64,000 nucleotides of DNA from Gammaproteobacteria bacterium (GTDB taxonomy: Bacteria; Pseudomonadota; Gammaproteobacteria; JAUIAT01). Position 1 is the first letter of the stretch; each line of letters begins with the position of its first letter. A program made the translations under genes and the position numbers. The DNA is taken from positions 26,102 to 90,101 of the forward strand of contig JAUIAT010000008.1 of NCBI GenBank assembly GCA_030425295.1, given 5' to 3'. The notes beneath the pieces were generated by a model that saw nothing but the letters and a program-made list of their open reading frames with translations, was not told the DNA's origin and searched no databases. Positions 35,381 to 43,332 of the stretch are shown one piece after another.

Positions 35381-36313
35381 GTGGGTGGATACAGTAAAAT
35401 TAATGAAGAGTTAGGTGGTTCTTTTTTGAAAAAACTTGGCTCTGCTGTGGAGAATTTACAAACTAATCTTAACTCCCTAGAGCTGGGGCATATGAAGTTT
35501 GAAATGAATGGTAATAAAATTTTAATTGATGATGATTTTTTATCTGAAATGCAAAATAAAGTAAACTCAATAGATTGTGACGGTGCGTTAAAAAGGCAGG
35601 TTAAATCTTGTGTTAAAGATATTAAAGAAGGCAAAGATATTATAAATTTACTGTCACAGTTAGATAATATTCTAGAAAATATAGTTAAGATTGTAGATCT
35701 TAATCAGAAAATTAAGCTGAAGAAAGAGGATATTTCTGAATCATTAAAGTCCTGCCAAGATTATGAATTTAAGGATGCTAATTCTTTAGGAGATGTTGAT
35801 ATAACATATATGACTATTGATGTTGCTGAAGATGCTTTGGAAAAATTAGAAGGCACGCACAATGTTATTAAAGGGCATATAGAATTTGAGTCTAACCTTC
35901 ATGAGATTGCCAATAAGAAAGTTGATTATGTGCAGAATAAATTACATGAAGGTGGCTTTGACTACATTCTTCCTCAGATTAGGGAAAATGCAAGTTTTGA
36001 TGAGAAAAAAGAATTTTTAAATGCTGCTGAATCAAAAGTAAAAGTGATTGATAGTTTAAGTGATTCGTTAAAATCTATTGACTTAGAAGGAGCTTCTGAG
36101 GAGTGTAAAGGTGTAGTAGGTGCGGCTTTAAAATCTGTTATTGATGATCCCTCGCTTTCCAATATTGAAAAGAATATTGAGTGGCTTAGCACTTTTGATC
36201 ATTTATATAATGCCGGTGAAGTTGATGATGCTTTTATGTCTAATATAAAGTCAATAAAAGAAGGTTTGGAAGAGATTAGTCCATCGCCCCAGGCGCCAAA
36301 TCTAGGTGCTTAG
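35381..36313 (+). CDS. Acidic helical protein of unknown function
   Basis: A 310-aa soluble protein rich in Lys, Asp, Glu, Ser and Ile, predicted almost entirely helical, with coiled-coil-like heptads (about residues 75-135 and 165-200). No signal peptide or membrane span, and no recognised domain. GTG start chosen because GGAG lies 7 bp upstream and the nearest ATG is out of frame. It interrupts the heptose gene group on the opposite strand. Composition resembles type IV effectors, but I have no specific evidence. Confidence 0.7.
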   Translation: MGGYSKINEELGGSFLKKLGSAVENLQTNLNSLELGHMKFEMNGNKILIDDDFLSEMQNKVNSIDCDGALKRQVKSCVKDIKEGKDIINLLSQLDNILENIVKIVDLNQKIKLKKEDISESLKSCQDYEFKDANSLGDVDITYMTIDVAEDALEKLEGTHNVIKGHIEFESNLHEIANKKVDYVQNKLHEGGFDYILPQIRENASFDEKKEFLNAAESKVKVIDSLSDSLKSIDLEGASEECKGVVGAALKSVIDDPSLSNIEKNIEWLSTFDHLYNAGEVDDAFMSNIKSIKEGLEEISPSPQAPNLGA

Positions 36314-36319
36314 TGGTTG

Positions 36320-36359
36320 ATATCAGGAGTTTCGCACAAAGTACGAAACTCCTAGATAT
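36320..36359. terminator. Bidirectional hairpin
   Basis: AGGAGTTTCG and CGAAACTCCT form a 10-bp stem with a 9-nt loop, extended by ATATC/GATAT, between convergent genes. Confidence 0.6.
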
Positions 36360-37316
36360 TTATAGCCTTCTAAGCATTCCCTTGTCATTCATAATATAGT
36401 CAGAGTTGTTTGCGTAATCTTCATATGCTTCATTTACATGAATTAATCTTCCTGATAATCCATTATTTTTAGATCTATCCGCCAAAAATAAGCAAAGTTT
36501 AGCTGCTTTTTCTGGGGGTGAACCGGCGCCTTGGGTTACTTCTTTAGCATTTTTGATTTCATTACTGCCAGCACAGCCTAGCCCACTTTCAATTATTTCT
36601 GTCATCATTGGTGAGTTAACCGCACCTGGAGCAATGGAATTAATTTGTATTTGTTTATTTAGGCCTTCTTCTTCAAGTTCGCGAAATACAGTTTCGGCAA
36701 GCCTGACTACAGCGGTTTTGCTACAGCCATAGGCTGAGAAATTAGGTCTGGCGTAGGCAGCACCTCCTCCTGAAAATAGAATAATAGAGCAGGGTGAGTT
36801 ATCTGCAATTGCTTGTTTGATAGCATATTTGGTAACTAAGAAACTGCCAAAGAGGTTGGTGTGGATATTTTTTTGCCAGTCATCATTTGAGGATTCCCAA
36901 GTTTTGCCTATGGGGGCTTGTATTGCTGCTAAATTAATAACGACATTAGGGGCACCATATTTAGCGTGATGGTTGTTGAAAACATTTTTTAGACTTTTTT
37001 CATCGTCAATTGCCGAAAATGTTTGGCAGAATATTTCTGGGTGGATCCCGCGGTCAAGCCGCGGGATGACGGATTTTGGTTGAGAGGTGGCGGATTCTGG
37101 TTGAGAGATTGCGGATTCGAATTGATGAGGGGTAGTGCCATTCCATTTTTTGTCATCCCGCGGCTTGACCGCAGGATCCATAATACTCGCTGTAAGAGCG
37201 TCTAGCTTGGCGCTATTTCTTCCGGCTAGTGTTAAGTCGTAACCATCTCTGATGAATGCCTCAATTATTGCTTTCCCAATAGTGCTTGTTGCGCCGATTA
37301 TTAGTGCAGACTTCAT
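36360..37316 (-). CDS. Short-chain dehydrogenase with in-frame palindromic-repeat insertion
   Basis: An SDR-family oxidoreductase: nucleotide motif GATSTIGKA (residues 8-16), NLAAIQ, catalytic Ser in ILFSGGGAAYARP and YGCSKTAV (Tyr and Lys), then NSIAPGAVNSPM. The family is usually about 250-270 aa; this one is 318 aa. The extra roughly 48 residues (about 46-94) are encoded by a family C repeat cassette: DPAVKPRDD, three QPESATS-like heptads, then VIPRLDRGIHP. The insert follows the second strand, where a surface loop could tolerate it. Grouped with the heptose genes; substrate unknown. Confidence 0.87.
   Translation of the reverse strand: MKSALIIGATSTIGKAIIEAFIRDGYDLTLAGRNSAKLDALTASIMDPAVKPRDDKKWNGTTPHQFESAISQPESATSQPKSVIPRLDRGIHPEIFCQTFSAIDDEKSLKNVFNNHHAKYGAPNVVINLAAIQAPIGKTWESSNDDWQKNIHTNLFGSFLVTKYAIKQAIADNSPCSIILFSGGGAAYARPNFSAYGCSKTAVVRLAETVFRELEEEGLNKQIQINSIAPGAVNSPMMTEIIESGLGCAGSNEIKNAKEVTQGAGSPPEKAAKLCLFLADRSKNNGLSGRLIHVNEAYEDYANNSDYIMNDKGMLRRL
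37040..37180. repeat. Family C cassette inside the SDR gene
   Basis: Two palindromes (ATCCCGCGG...CCGCGGGAT at 37045-37067, and ATCCCGCGG...CCGCAGGAT near 37155-37177) flank three tandem copies of a 21-bp unit around GCGGATTCTGGTTGAGAG. The whole insert keeps the reading frame, as Rickettsia palindromic elements do. Confidence 0.8.
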
Positions 37317-37340
37317 GGCCTTCTCTCTTTATGATTTAGA

Positions 37341-37366
37341 GTGTCATCCCAGTGTAGGCTGGGATT
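37341..37366. repeat. Variant palindrome upstream of the SDR gene
   Basis: GTCATCCCAGTGTAGGCTGG then GATTC: ATCCCAG pairs with CTGGGAT. It is a diverged relative of family C in the SDR-hddA gap. Confidence 0.5.
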
Positions 37367-37416
37367 CAGTTAAAATTAAAAGCTGTAAATTCATATGGCG
37401 ACAGATTCTAGTGGAA

Positions 37417-38424
37417 TCAATCGGTCAAGAAATTTGAAACAACGCTAGTACCAACTGGGCATATTGAGTAATGTAACCTTTTCATGCCTTGAGTTGCCAT
37501 ATACTCTTCTAGTTTTTTATGATTGCCTGGGCTATAAAGCATCAAAAAACCGCCGCCACCAGCACCAATAACCTTGCCGCCCAGTACCCCATAGTTTTTA
37601 CGAACATGCTCATATAATTCATCAACTTGGCTGAGGCTGATTTTATTCGACATCCGTTTTTTAGCTTCCCAGTGCTCATTTAGCATGTTGCCCCATTCGT
37701 CGAAATTTTCTCTCTTAATTGAATCTAAAATTTTGTAGCCTAAATCTTTAATGAAATGCAGACTTTGCTCTACTTGGTTTTCATCTTTTTTCGGAGACTG
37801 CATCGCTTTGTTTTGATCTTTTAGCACATCTTCAGCGCCGCGTCGAACTCCTGTGTAATAGATATGAGTGTTGGCGCAAAACTCGGCTTGCGCACTTTCG
37901 CTTAGATCAACGCGATTGACTTTTACCTGCCCATTCTTTGCGATATCTAAAGTTGTGAGGCTACCAAAGGTCGCCATATATTGATCTTGTTTGCCAATTC
38001 CTTTATTTAGAGTGTTTAGCTCGATATCACAGGCTTCTTCTGCCAACGATTGTAAAGGTATAAAATCGCGTTTGAAGGCGTGAATTGCATTTAAAAGACC
38101 GATCAAATAGCAGCTAGAGGAGCCTACGCCGGTTCCTGCTGGAATATCAGATAGAGAGCTTATCTCAATGCTGTTGCGAAGGCTGTGGCGCAGTAGGGCT
38201 TCTCTGGCTAGCTCATGCTTAAGCTCGCCTGCATCGCTTACTTGCTCACTTTGGGTATAGTGAAGACGTACCCAGTCATCAATCATCGGGCGGTTAAGGC
38301 AGACATGCATGAACTTATTGATACCCATGGCAAAAATAAAACCACCATGTTTTTCATAATAAGAAGGAAGGTCGGTACCGCCGCCACCAAGCGTTACACG
38401 AAAAGGAGTTCTGGTAATAATCAT
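37417..38424 (-). CDS. hddA: D-glycero-alpha-D-manno-heptose-7-phosphate kinase HddA (GHMP family)
   Basis: Phosphorylates heptose-7-phosphate at C1. GHMP-kinase signatures: RTPFRVTLGGGGTDLPSYY at the N-terminus, PAGTGVGSSSCYLIGLL (ATP loop), GKQDQYMATFG, and the C-terminal GGKVIGAGGGGFLMLY. 335 aa, normal for HddA. Its stop overlaps nothing, and its start overlaps the hddC stop by 4 bp, so the genes are coupled. Confidence 0.92.
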   Translation of the reverse strand: MIITRTPFRVTLGGGGTDLPSYYEKHGGFIFAMGINKFMHVCLNRPMIDDWVRLHYTQSEQVSDAGELKHELAREALLRHSLRNSIEISSLSDIPAGTGVGSSSCYLIGLLNAIHAFKRDFIPLQSLAEEACDIELNTLNKGIGKQDQYMATFGSLTTLDIAKNGQVKVNRVDLSESAQAEFCANTHIYYTGVRRGAEDVLKDQNKAMQSPKKDENQVEQSLHFIKDLGYKILDSIKRENFDEWGNMLNEHWEAKKRMSNKISLSQVDELYEHVRKNYGVLGGKVIGAGGGGFLMLYSPGNHKKLEEYMATQGMKRLHYSICPVGTSVVSNFLTD

Positions 38425-39236
38425 ATTGAAATCTCATTATTCTTAATCATTTCTTCAGCACGATTAAAGCTTTCTGGAGTGTCTAATCCTAAACAAAATC
38501 CGTCAATTAAAAACCCATTAAATGTAAGGTTTTGTTCTAAAAGCTTTGGGAATACGTCATGACCAAAGTCGTAAAAAGTGTTATTAGGTATTTGCTCTAA
38601 AATTTCTGGTTTTAAAAAGTATGCTCCAGCATTTACTAAGGACGATAAGTCATCCCTCGGCTTGACCGCGGGATCTGCTCCCTCGGTGAACCCAGTAATT
38701 TTATGAGTGCATCCCGCGGTCAAGCCGCGGGATGCCATTTCTGGAGTGCAGAATGACAACTTCTGGCTGCGGGATGAGGTTAGCACTTTTCCACCTGCAA
38801 TGCCTGTATGTGGGTTTGCATTTTGATTAAATAAAGCCATTGTCAGAAGTGCGTTATTATTTGTATGTGATTGGTAGAATGCATCTAAATCGAAGCGCAT
38901 CAAGTTGTCGCCATAAATAACTAATATGGCATCACATTTACTCCAATGTTTGGAGGCATTTTTAACTGCTCCTGCCGTGCCTAAAAGATTTGGTTCATAA
39001 AGATATTTTATTGCTACATTGCCAGCTTTTTTGCCAAGTGTGGACTGAACCTCTTGGGCACGATAATGAGTATTTATATAAACTTCATTTATGCCATAGT
39101 CACCCAGCCAAGCAAGTTGGTGTTTTATTATTGCTTTGCCAGCAATTGGCACTAGGGGTTTTGGTCTTCCTTTTGATATCGGCTGAAGCCTCGTGCTTTT
39201 GCCAGCTGATAACACAATTACATTTATGCGGGCCAT
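38421..39236 (-). CDS. hddC: Heptose-1-phosphate guanylyltransferase-like HddC, with family C insertions
   Basis: A nucleotidyltransferase of the sugar-1-phosphate type, expected to make GDP-heptose. VLSAGKSTRLQPISKGRPKPLVPI, YLYEPNLLGTAGAVKNA and VIYGDNL (metal Asp) are intact. Two inserts encoded by family C palindromes interrupt the middle: about residues 153-178 (with TPEMASRGLTAGCTHK) and about 187-196 (DPAVKPRDD). The conserved ITGFTEG and LVNAGAYFLKPEI segments surround them. Despite this the frame is open. GDP rather than another nucleotide is inferred from the neighbouring hddA. Confidence 0.82.
   Translation of the reverse strand: MARINVIVLSAGKSTRLQPISKGRPKPLVPIAGKAIIKHQLAWLGDYGINEVYINTHYRAQEVQSTLGKKAGNVAIKYLYEPNLLGTAGAVKNASKHWSKCDAILVIYGDNLMRFDLDAFYQSHTNNNALLTMALFNQNANPHTGIAGGKVLTSSRSQKLSFCTPEMASRGLTAGCTHKITGFTEGADPAVKPRDDLSSLVNAGAYFLKPEILEQIPNNTFYDFGHDVFPKLLEQNLTFNGFLIDGFCLGLDTPESFNRAEEMIKNNEISI
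38650..38736. repeat. Two family C palindromes inside hddC
   Basis: CATCCCTCGG...CCGCGGGATC (38650-38676) and ATCCCGCGG...CCGCGGGAT (38709-38731) lie 30 bp apart within the coding sequence. A half-copy (GCTGCGGGATGAGG) lies near 38.77 kb. Confidence 0.8.
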
Positions 39237-40159
39237 GGGATCTCGTTTTCTTGATAATATTTAACGAAGCTTTTAAGTCCTTCACGTAAATCTACTTTTG
39301 GTTCCCAGCCAATTGCCTTGGCTTTATTAATATTGGCCAGGGTCTCAAGAGCTTCCCCTGGCATATCGTCAGCATGAACGGCTTCAATGTTGGAGTTAAG
39401 TAGTTCTTTGGTGATGGCCAAAATATCGTTCACAGAATGACTAACACCGCTGCCAAGATTAAACACCTCGTTGTCAGTTTTTTGATCCTCTATGCACATT
39501 AAATGAAATTCGTTAATATCATCAACATGGACAAAGTCACGGCGTTTAGTTCCATCACCATAAATCGTTGGTTGCTCCCCATGCATCAATTTTAAGATAA
39601 AAGCGCTCATAACGGGAGGGATTGTTCGGCGATAATCTTGGCGTGGGCCGTAAGCGCAGAAGTATCTTAGCGCGGTAGTTTTTAAGCCGTAATATCTAGT
39701 GTAAGCCTCTGCAAATGCCATTCCTGCAAGTTTACTAACTGCGTAAAAACTCTCAGGGTTGATCGTCTCTTCAATTGACGGCAGGCTAGAGTCTCCCTCA
39801 TAAAGAGCAGACGATTCAGCATAAATAACTTTTTTTGCATCATTTTTACGGGCAGCTTCAAATACATTGACCGTGCCAGTTACATTGATGTGTGCAGTTT
39901 CTACTGGATCTTGTTGGCAATCACTTATGCAGTTTTTGGCTGCTAAATGAAATATCACATCATCTTTTTTAATGATATTAAATATCTCTGGGCTTAAGAT
40001 ATCTACTTTATGAAATTCAACGCCTTCAGGTATTTGCGATTCGAGGCCATAGCTTAGATTATCTATGCCAACAACTTGGTAGCCTTTATGAATTAAGAAA
40101 TCAGCTAAATTACTGCCAATAAAGCCGGCAACTCCAGTTATAATAATGCGCGGTTTCAT
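39224..40159 (-). CDS. NAD-dependent nucleotide-sugar epimerase/dehydratase
   Basis: Extended SDR: VTGVAGFIGSNLADFLI-type start (GVAGFIGSN), VVGIDNLSYG, FHLAAKN, catalytic ESSALYEG and SFYAVSKLAG (YxxxK), then ALRYFCAYGPRQ. 311 aa, like GalE/WbpP-type 4-epimerases. It probably modifies a nucleotide sugar for the surface polysaccharide, possibly GDP-heptose, given its place between hddC and the transaldolase gene. Overlaps hddC by 13 bp. Confidence 0.88.
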   Translation of the reverse strand: MKPRIIITGVAGFIGSNLADFLIHKGYQVVGIDNLSYGLESQIPEGVEFHKVDILSPEIFNIIKKDDVIFHLAAKNCISDCQQDPVETAHINVTGTVNVFEAARKNDAKKVIYAESSALYEGDSSLPSIEETINPESFYAVSKLAGMAFAEAYTRYYGLKTTALRYFCAYGPRQDYRRTIPPVMSAFILKLMHGEQPTIYGDGTKRRDFVHVDDINEFHLMCIEDQKTDNEVFNLGSGVSHSVNDILAITKELLNSNIEAVHADDMPGEALETLANINKAKAIGWEPKVDLREGLKSFVKYYQENEIPWPA

Positions 40160-40848
40160 ACAACAAAATCCGCAGCCATTGCGTCTTGATAAAACATTTC
40201 AACAGTTTCTAATGAAAATTGAGTTAAATCTTTGCCAAAGTTTTTGGTAGCTTTAATTAGGGATGGCGGTAAAGTAATGATATGGCAGCCGCACTCTTCA
40301 GCTTGTTTGACGTTGAATGCTTCACGTGCGCTTGCCCAAAGGACTTCGGCTTTCGGTTGTGCTGTTTTACACATCTCTACAGCTTCTGCCATTATTGGCA
40401 TAGGGTCAATTCCTGCATTAGCAATTCTGCCGGCAAATATAGAAATAACAGAAGGGGTTTCTGGGTTAAGTGCGTTAATTACTTCATCTGTCTGATTTAA
40501 TGTGAAAATAGCTGTCACATTTAGCTTAATACCTTCATTTGAAAGCTCAGAAATAATAGGTGCAGTTGACTCGCCTTTGGTATTGGTAACAGGAATTTTA
40601 ACGTAGACATTTTTGCCCCAGCTAGCAATTTCACGAGCCTGTCGAGTCATTTCTGGTAATTCATCAGCCAACACTTCAAATGAAACTGGTTTATTAGTTA
40701 TATGCCCCAAGATTTTTTTTGCATATTCAGCATAGTTTTCAACGCCAGCTTTGCGCATCAGACTCGGATTGGTCGTGAATCCTGTGATGTCATCTGTGTT
40801 ATGTTCTAAGATTTGTTCTAATAAAGCTGTATCTGCAAACAATTTCAT
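40156..40848 (-). CDS. Transaldolase / fructose-6-phosphate aldolase-like protein
   Basis: A small (230 aa) TalC/MipB-type class I aldolase. FADTALLEQ start, GFTTNPSLMRKAG, the Schiff-base lysine K84 in VYVKIPVTNTKG, LNVTAIFTLNQ and SIFAGRIANAGIDP are present. Transaldolases interconvert sedoheptulose-7-phosphate with fructose-6-phosphate pools. Its 4-bp overlaps with the epimerase and glycosyltransferase genes suggest it supplies or drains the heptose precursor. A fructose-6-phosphate aldolase role is the alternative. Confidence 0.87.
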   Translation of the reverse strand: MKLFADTALLEQILEHNTDDITGFTTNPSLMRKAGVENYAEYAKKILGHITNKPVSFEVLADELPEMTRQAREIASWGKNVYVKIPVTNTKGESTAPIISELSNEGIKLNVTAIFTLNQTDEVINALNPETPSVISIFAGRIANAGIDPMPIMAEAVEMCKTAQPKAEVLWASAREAFNVKQAEECGCHIITLPPSLIKATKNFGKDLTQFSLETVEMFYQDAMAADFVV

Positions 40849-41996
40849 TTTAGTTTTCCTCTAAAAATTTCTAAATATTTTTGAGCGTAAACACCCCATC
40901 CGTGATCTTCTTTGATTCTTGCTAGTGCGCTAGATCTCATTTGATCTTGAAGGTCTGGTTCGTCAATAATTTGCTGCATTTTATCATATAAGGAGTCTAC
41001 ATCCCTAATTGGAATAATAAATCCTTCTTTGCCATTTTCAATATACCCAGGTGCTCCAGTGTGCTCGGAACAGATAACGGGACAGCCGCAAGCCATAGCT
41101 TCTGTAATAACCTTGCCAAAGCCATCATCAATGCTTGGTAAAACCATTACATGCGACTTGCTCATGTAGTTTTTGAGAGAATCTCTTGGTTGCCGTCCTA
41201 CAAACTCGACGTTACTTATATCAAACTGTGGTAATAGTGCTTCAATTTCAGGTGAGATTTTGCCAACTACAGTAAGTTTTTTATTTGGGTGTTTTAATTT
41301 GGCAAATGCTTTAAGTAGGTAAGGAAATCCTTTGCGAAGAGAGACATCTCCTACAAAAATTGCATCAAATCTATTTTTATCTGCTTTAGTTGTTGGGTAG
41401 AAGGCGCTTGGATCAGCACCATAAGGAAGGGCAATTATCTTATTAGGCTTAACCCCAATTTTGATAAAAGTCTCTCGTGCATAATTTGAAGGTACATTTA
41501 TGATGTCAGCGACTTCATAGTCTTCAAGCTCTCGTTGGTGAGAGAAATCATCCTCTTGAAAAATTGGTTGCTTCCAGCGTTTGAACTCTTCTCTTAGTAG
41601 TTCTCGCTGAAATTCGGCATGAGCCGATCCTCTGTGCACAATATATTTTCCGCCTTGTGCCTTAATATATTTGCCTGCTTCATTTCCAAAGGATGATAGG
41701 GATTCAAGTATGTCTGTATTCTCAAGGTGTCTTTTTGCGTATATTTCTAAAGTTTTACGGGTTAGCCTTTCTAAGGGCATACGGAGTTTTGGTGGGCACA
41801 TGCCAAATCTTTCTAAGGCTAACTTTGTTGTGAAAACCCAAGGGAAAAGATTAAGCTTAGTCGTTTTTAATGGTTCAGCTTGAAGCTTCCACTTGGGGTA
41901 AGCGCAGATTATGGAAGTTTCATGTTCTGACTTTTCTAGCTCTTTAGCTAAGTCGAAAAAGTGGCAGCGCATCGGAGTTAAGAAGGATATTTTCAT
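40845..41996 (-). CDS. Family 4-like glycosyltransferase
   Basis: A 383-aa GT-B glycosyltransferase. N-terminal domain MKISFLTPMRCHFFDLAKELEK, the linker LPYGADPSAFYP, VGDVSLRKGFPYLLKAF, and the donor-binding C-terminal PSIDDGFGKVITEAMACGCPVICSEHTGAPGYI followed by GFIIPIRD are typical of GT4. The frame extends to TTG 42008; ATG 41996 starts the domain. First gene of the minus-strand heptose run, so it may use the GDP-heptose produced there; the acceptor is unknown. Confidence 0.88.
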   Translation of the reverse strand: MKISFLTPMRCHFFDLAKELEKSEHETSIICAYPKWKLQAEPLKTTKLNLFPWVFTTKLALERFGMCPPKLRMPLERLTRKTLEIYAKRHLENTDILESLSSFGNEAGKYIKAQGGKYIVHRGSAHAEFQRELLREEFKRWKQPIFQEDDFSHQRELEDYEVADIINVPSNYARETFIKIGVKPNKIIALPYGADPSAFYPTTKADKNRFDAIFVGDVSLRKGFPYLLKAFAKLKHPNKKLTVVGKISPEIEALLPQFDISNVEFVGRQPRDSLKNYMSKSHVMVLPSIDDGFGKVITEAMACGCPVICSEHTGAPGYIENGKEGFIIPIRDVDSLYDKMQQIIDEPDLQDQMRSSALARIKEDHGWGVYAQKYLEIFRGKLK

Positions 41997-42066
41997 ATTA
42001 TTACTCAATTAGATAAGCTGGTTAATATTAAATTATTTGCTCAAATAATTAAAGTAGCAATAGTCC

Positions 42067-43182
42067 TTAGGCATTGCGGTTGTCATGTTTGTTTGTGGTG
42101 TCGTATTTATACTCCATTCCTTTTTCTTGGCTTTTGGTGTTAGATAGGGTGTATCTATTGTCAGAAACACTTGGTTTTTTATCGGTTTTAACAGCCATAT
42201 GTTTGGATTTATATGGAAATTCAGTTATGATAGATCTCTCTTTACCAGGTTCTTTTATGCTATTTAGATATCCATTTGTGTCGGCATCTGATTGTATACA
42301 ATAGCCTTTTCCTTTAGTGGCATCATATGATGGCCCTATACCATTTGATGAAACTAGGTGTACATGTATTTGATTGTCGCCTACTTTGTTAAATAGTTTT
42401 TTATCTGAGTGGTCGGCGCATATTTCAAGGCCAAAAGTTATGTCTTTTATTTTAAATGTAGGGGTATGAATTTCATTGCTAAATAAGTCTAATGTATTCA
42501 GGAGGTTTCTTTCTCCTGGAAGTGTAGTTTCACCAAAAAATACTAGGCCTGGGTTGATGTCTGTCAGATCATCTTCTCTATATTTTTCAACTTGTATTTT
42601 CGTGTTCCTGTTAATTTTGCATACATCTTCATATGTATAAAGGTCCTTTTTTTTCCCTTTGTCATTTGTTTTGAGGGTTGTCCCTTTCTTGATAATCCTT
42701 ATTAGCTGTCCATTATAGAACACAGGAGCAATGTTTTGTACGCATATTGAGGTGGTTTTAATTATTTGACCTTCTTGATCATATCTATGGAGCGAGCCTT
42801 CCATTTTTGTGCTGACATACATTGATCCTGGAGCAATTAAGACTTTTGGGTGTTTTCTACTAAGTTCAAGCATTTCTTTGGCGAAAAATGAGTATGTAGT
42901 CTCTAAATGAAAGCATTTTCCGCTACCCTCCTTAAAGGATCCTTCTATGTCACTTATTTCTGCACTTTCAAAAAAATCTTCTGGACCGAAAACTATGGGT
43001 ATTGCTTCTTTATTATCATTTTTTGAGGCACTGTGAACTATATCTGTAATAAGATTTAACTTGTAATCAAGGACTGATTTTGTAAGTTTTTGTGGAGATT
43101 CAGTGTTGAACCGGTATTTATTTGAGTTTGATAATATGCTCTTTTCTTCAGGGTGATTGCAATAAAAAACTTTTATTTCCAT
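42067..43182 (-). CDS. Nitrilase-superfamily-like protein
   Basis: A 371-aa soluble protein. Its segments line up with the carbon-nitrogen hydrolase triad: Glu68 in IPIVFGPEDFF, Lys165/166 in VFYNGQLIRIIKKGT, and Cys255 in ITFGLEICADHSD. Between them LIAPGSMYVSTK and VFFGETTLPG are also family-like. The C-terminal 70 residues are Lys/Asp/Asn-rich and unrelated. No signal peptide. It is unusually divergent, so it could be a host-directed amidase or a non-catalytic relative. Divergent from the IQ-motif gene with a 150-bp shared promoter region. Confidence 0.62.
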   Translation of the reverse strand: MEIKVFYCNHPEEKSILSNSNKYRFNTESPQKLTKSVLDYKLNLITDIVHSASKNDNKEAIPIVFGPEDFFESAEISDIEGSFKEGSGKCFHLETTYSFFAKEMLELSRKHPKVLIAPGSMYVSTKMEGSLHRYDQEGQIIKTTSICVQNIAPVFYNGQLIRIIKKGTTLKTNDKGKKKDLYTYEDVCKINRNTKIQVEKYREDDLTDINPGLVFFGETTLPGERNLLNTLDLFSNEIHTPTFKIKDITFGLEICADHSDKKLFNKVGDNQIHVHLVSSNGIGPSYDATKGKGYCIQSDADTNGYLNSIKEPGKERSIITEFPYKSKHMAVKTDKKPSVSDNRYTLSNTKSQEKGMEYKYDTTNKHDNRNA

Positions 43183-43332
43183 TTTTTTGACGCCAGTATT
43201 ATTGTTCTTGATAATTATAGCTTATTTTTTGTGCATGTCTAGATAGAAACCAAAGGGTTTCATTTGTATTTGAAATATAGCTAAAGACAAATTATTCTTT
43301 TCTTTCAAGGAACTGTTCTTGGTGTGTGGTTA

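Noticed and set aside
37040..37180. Family C palindromes as terminators that break the SDR gene
   Set aside because: The reading frame is continuous and catalytic motifs lie on both sides; no T-run follows.
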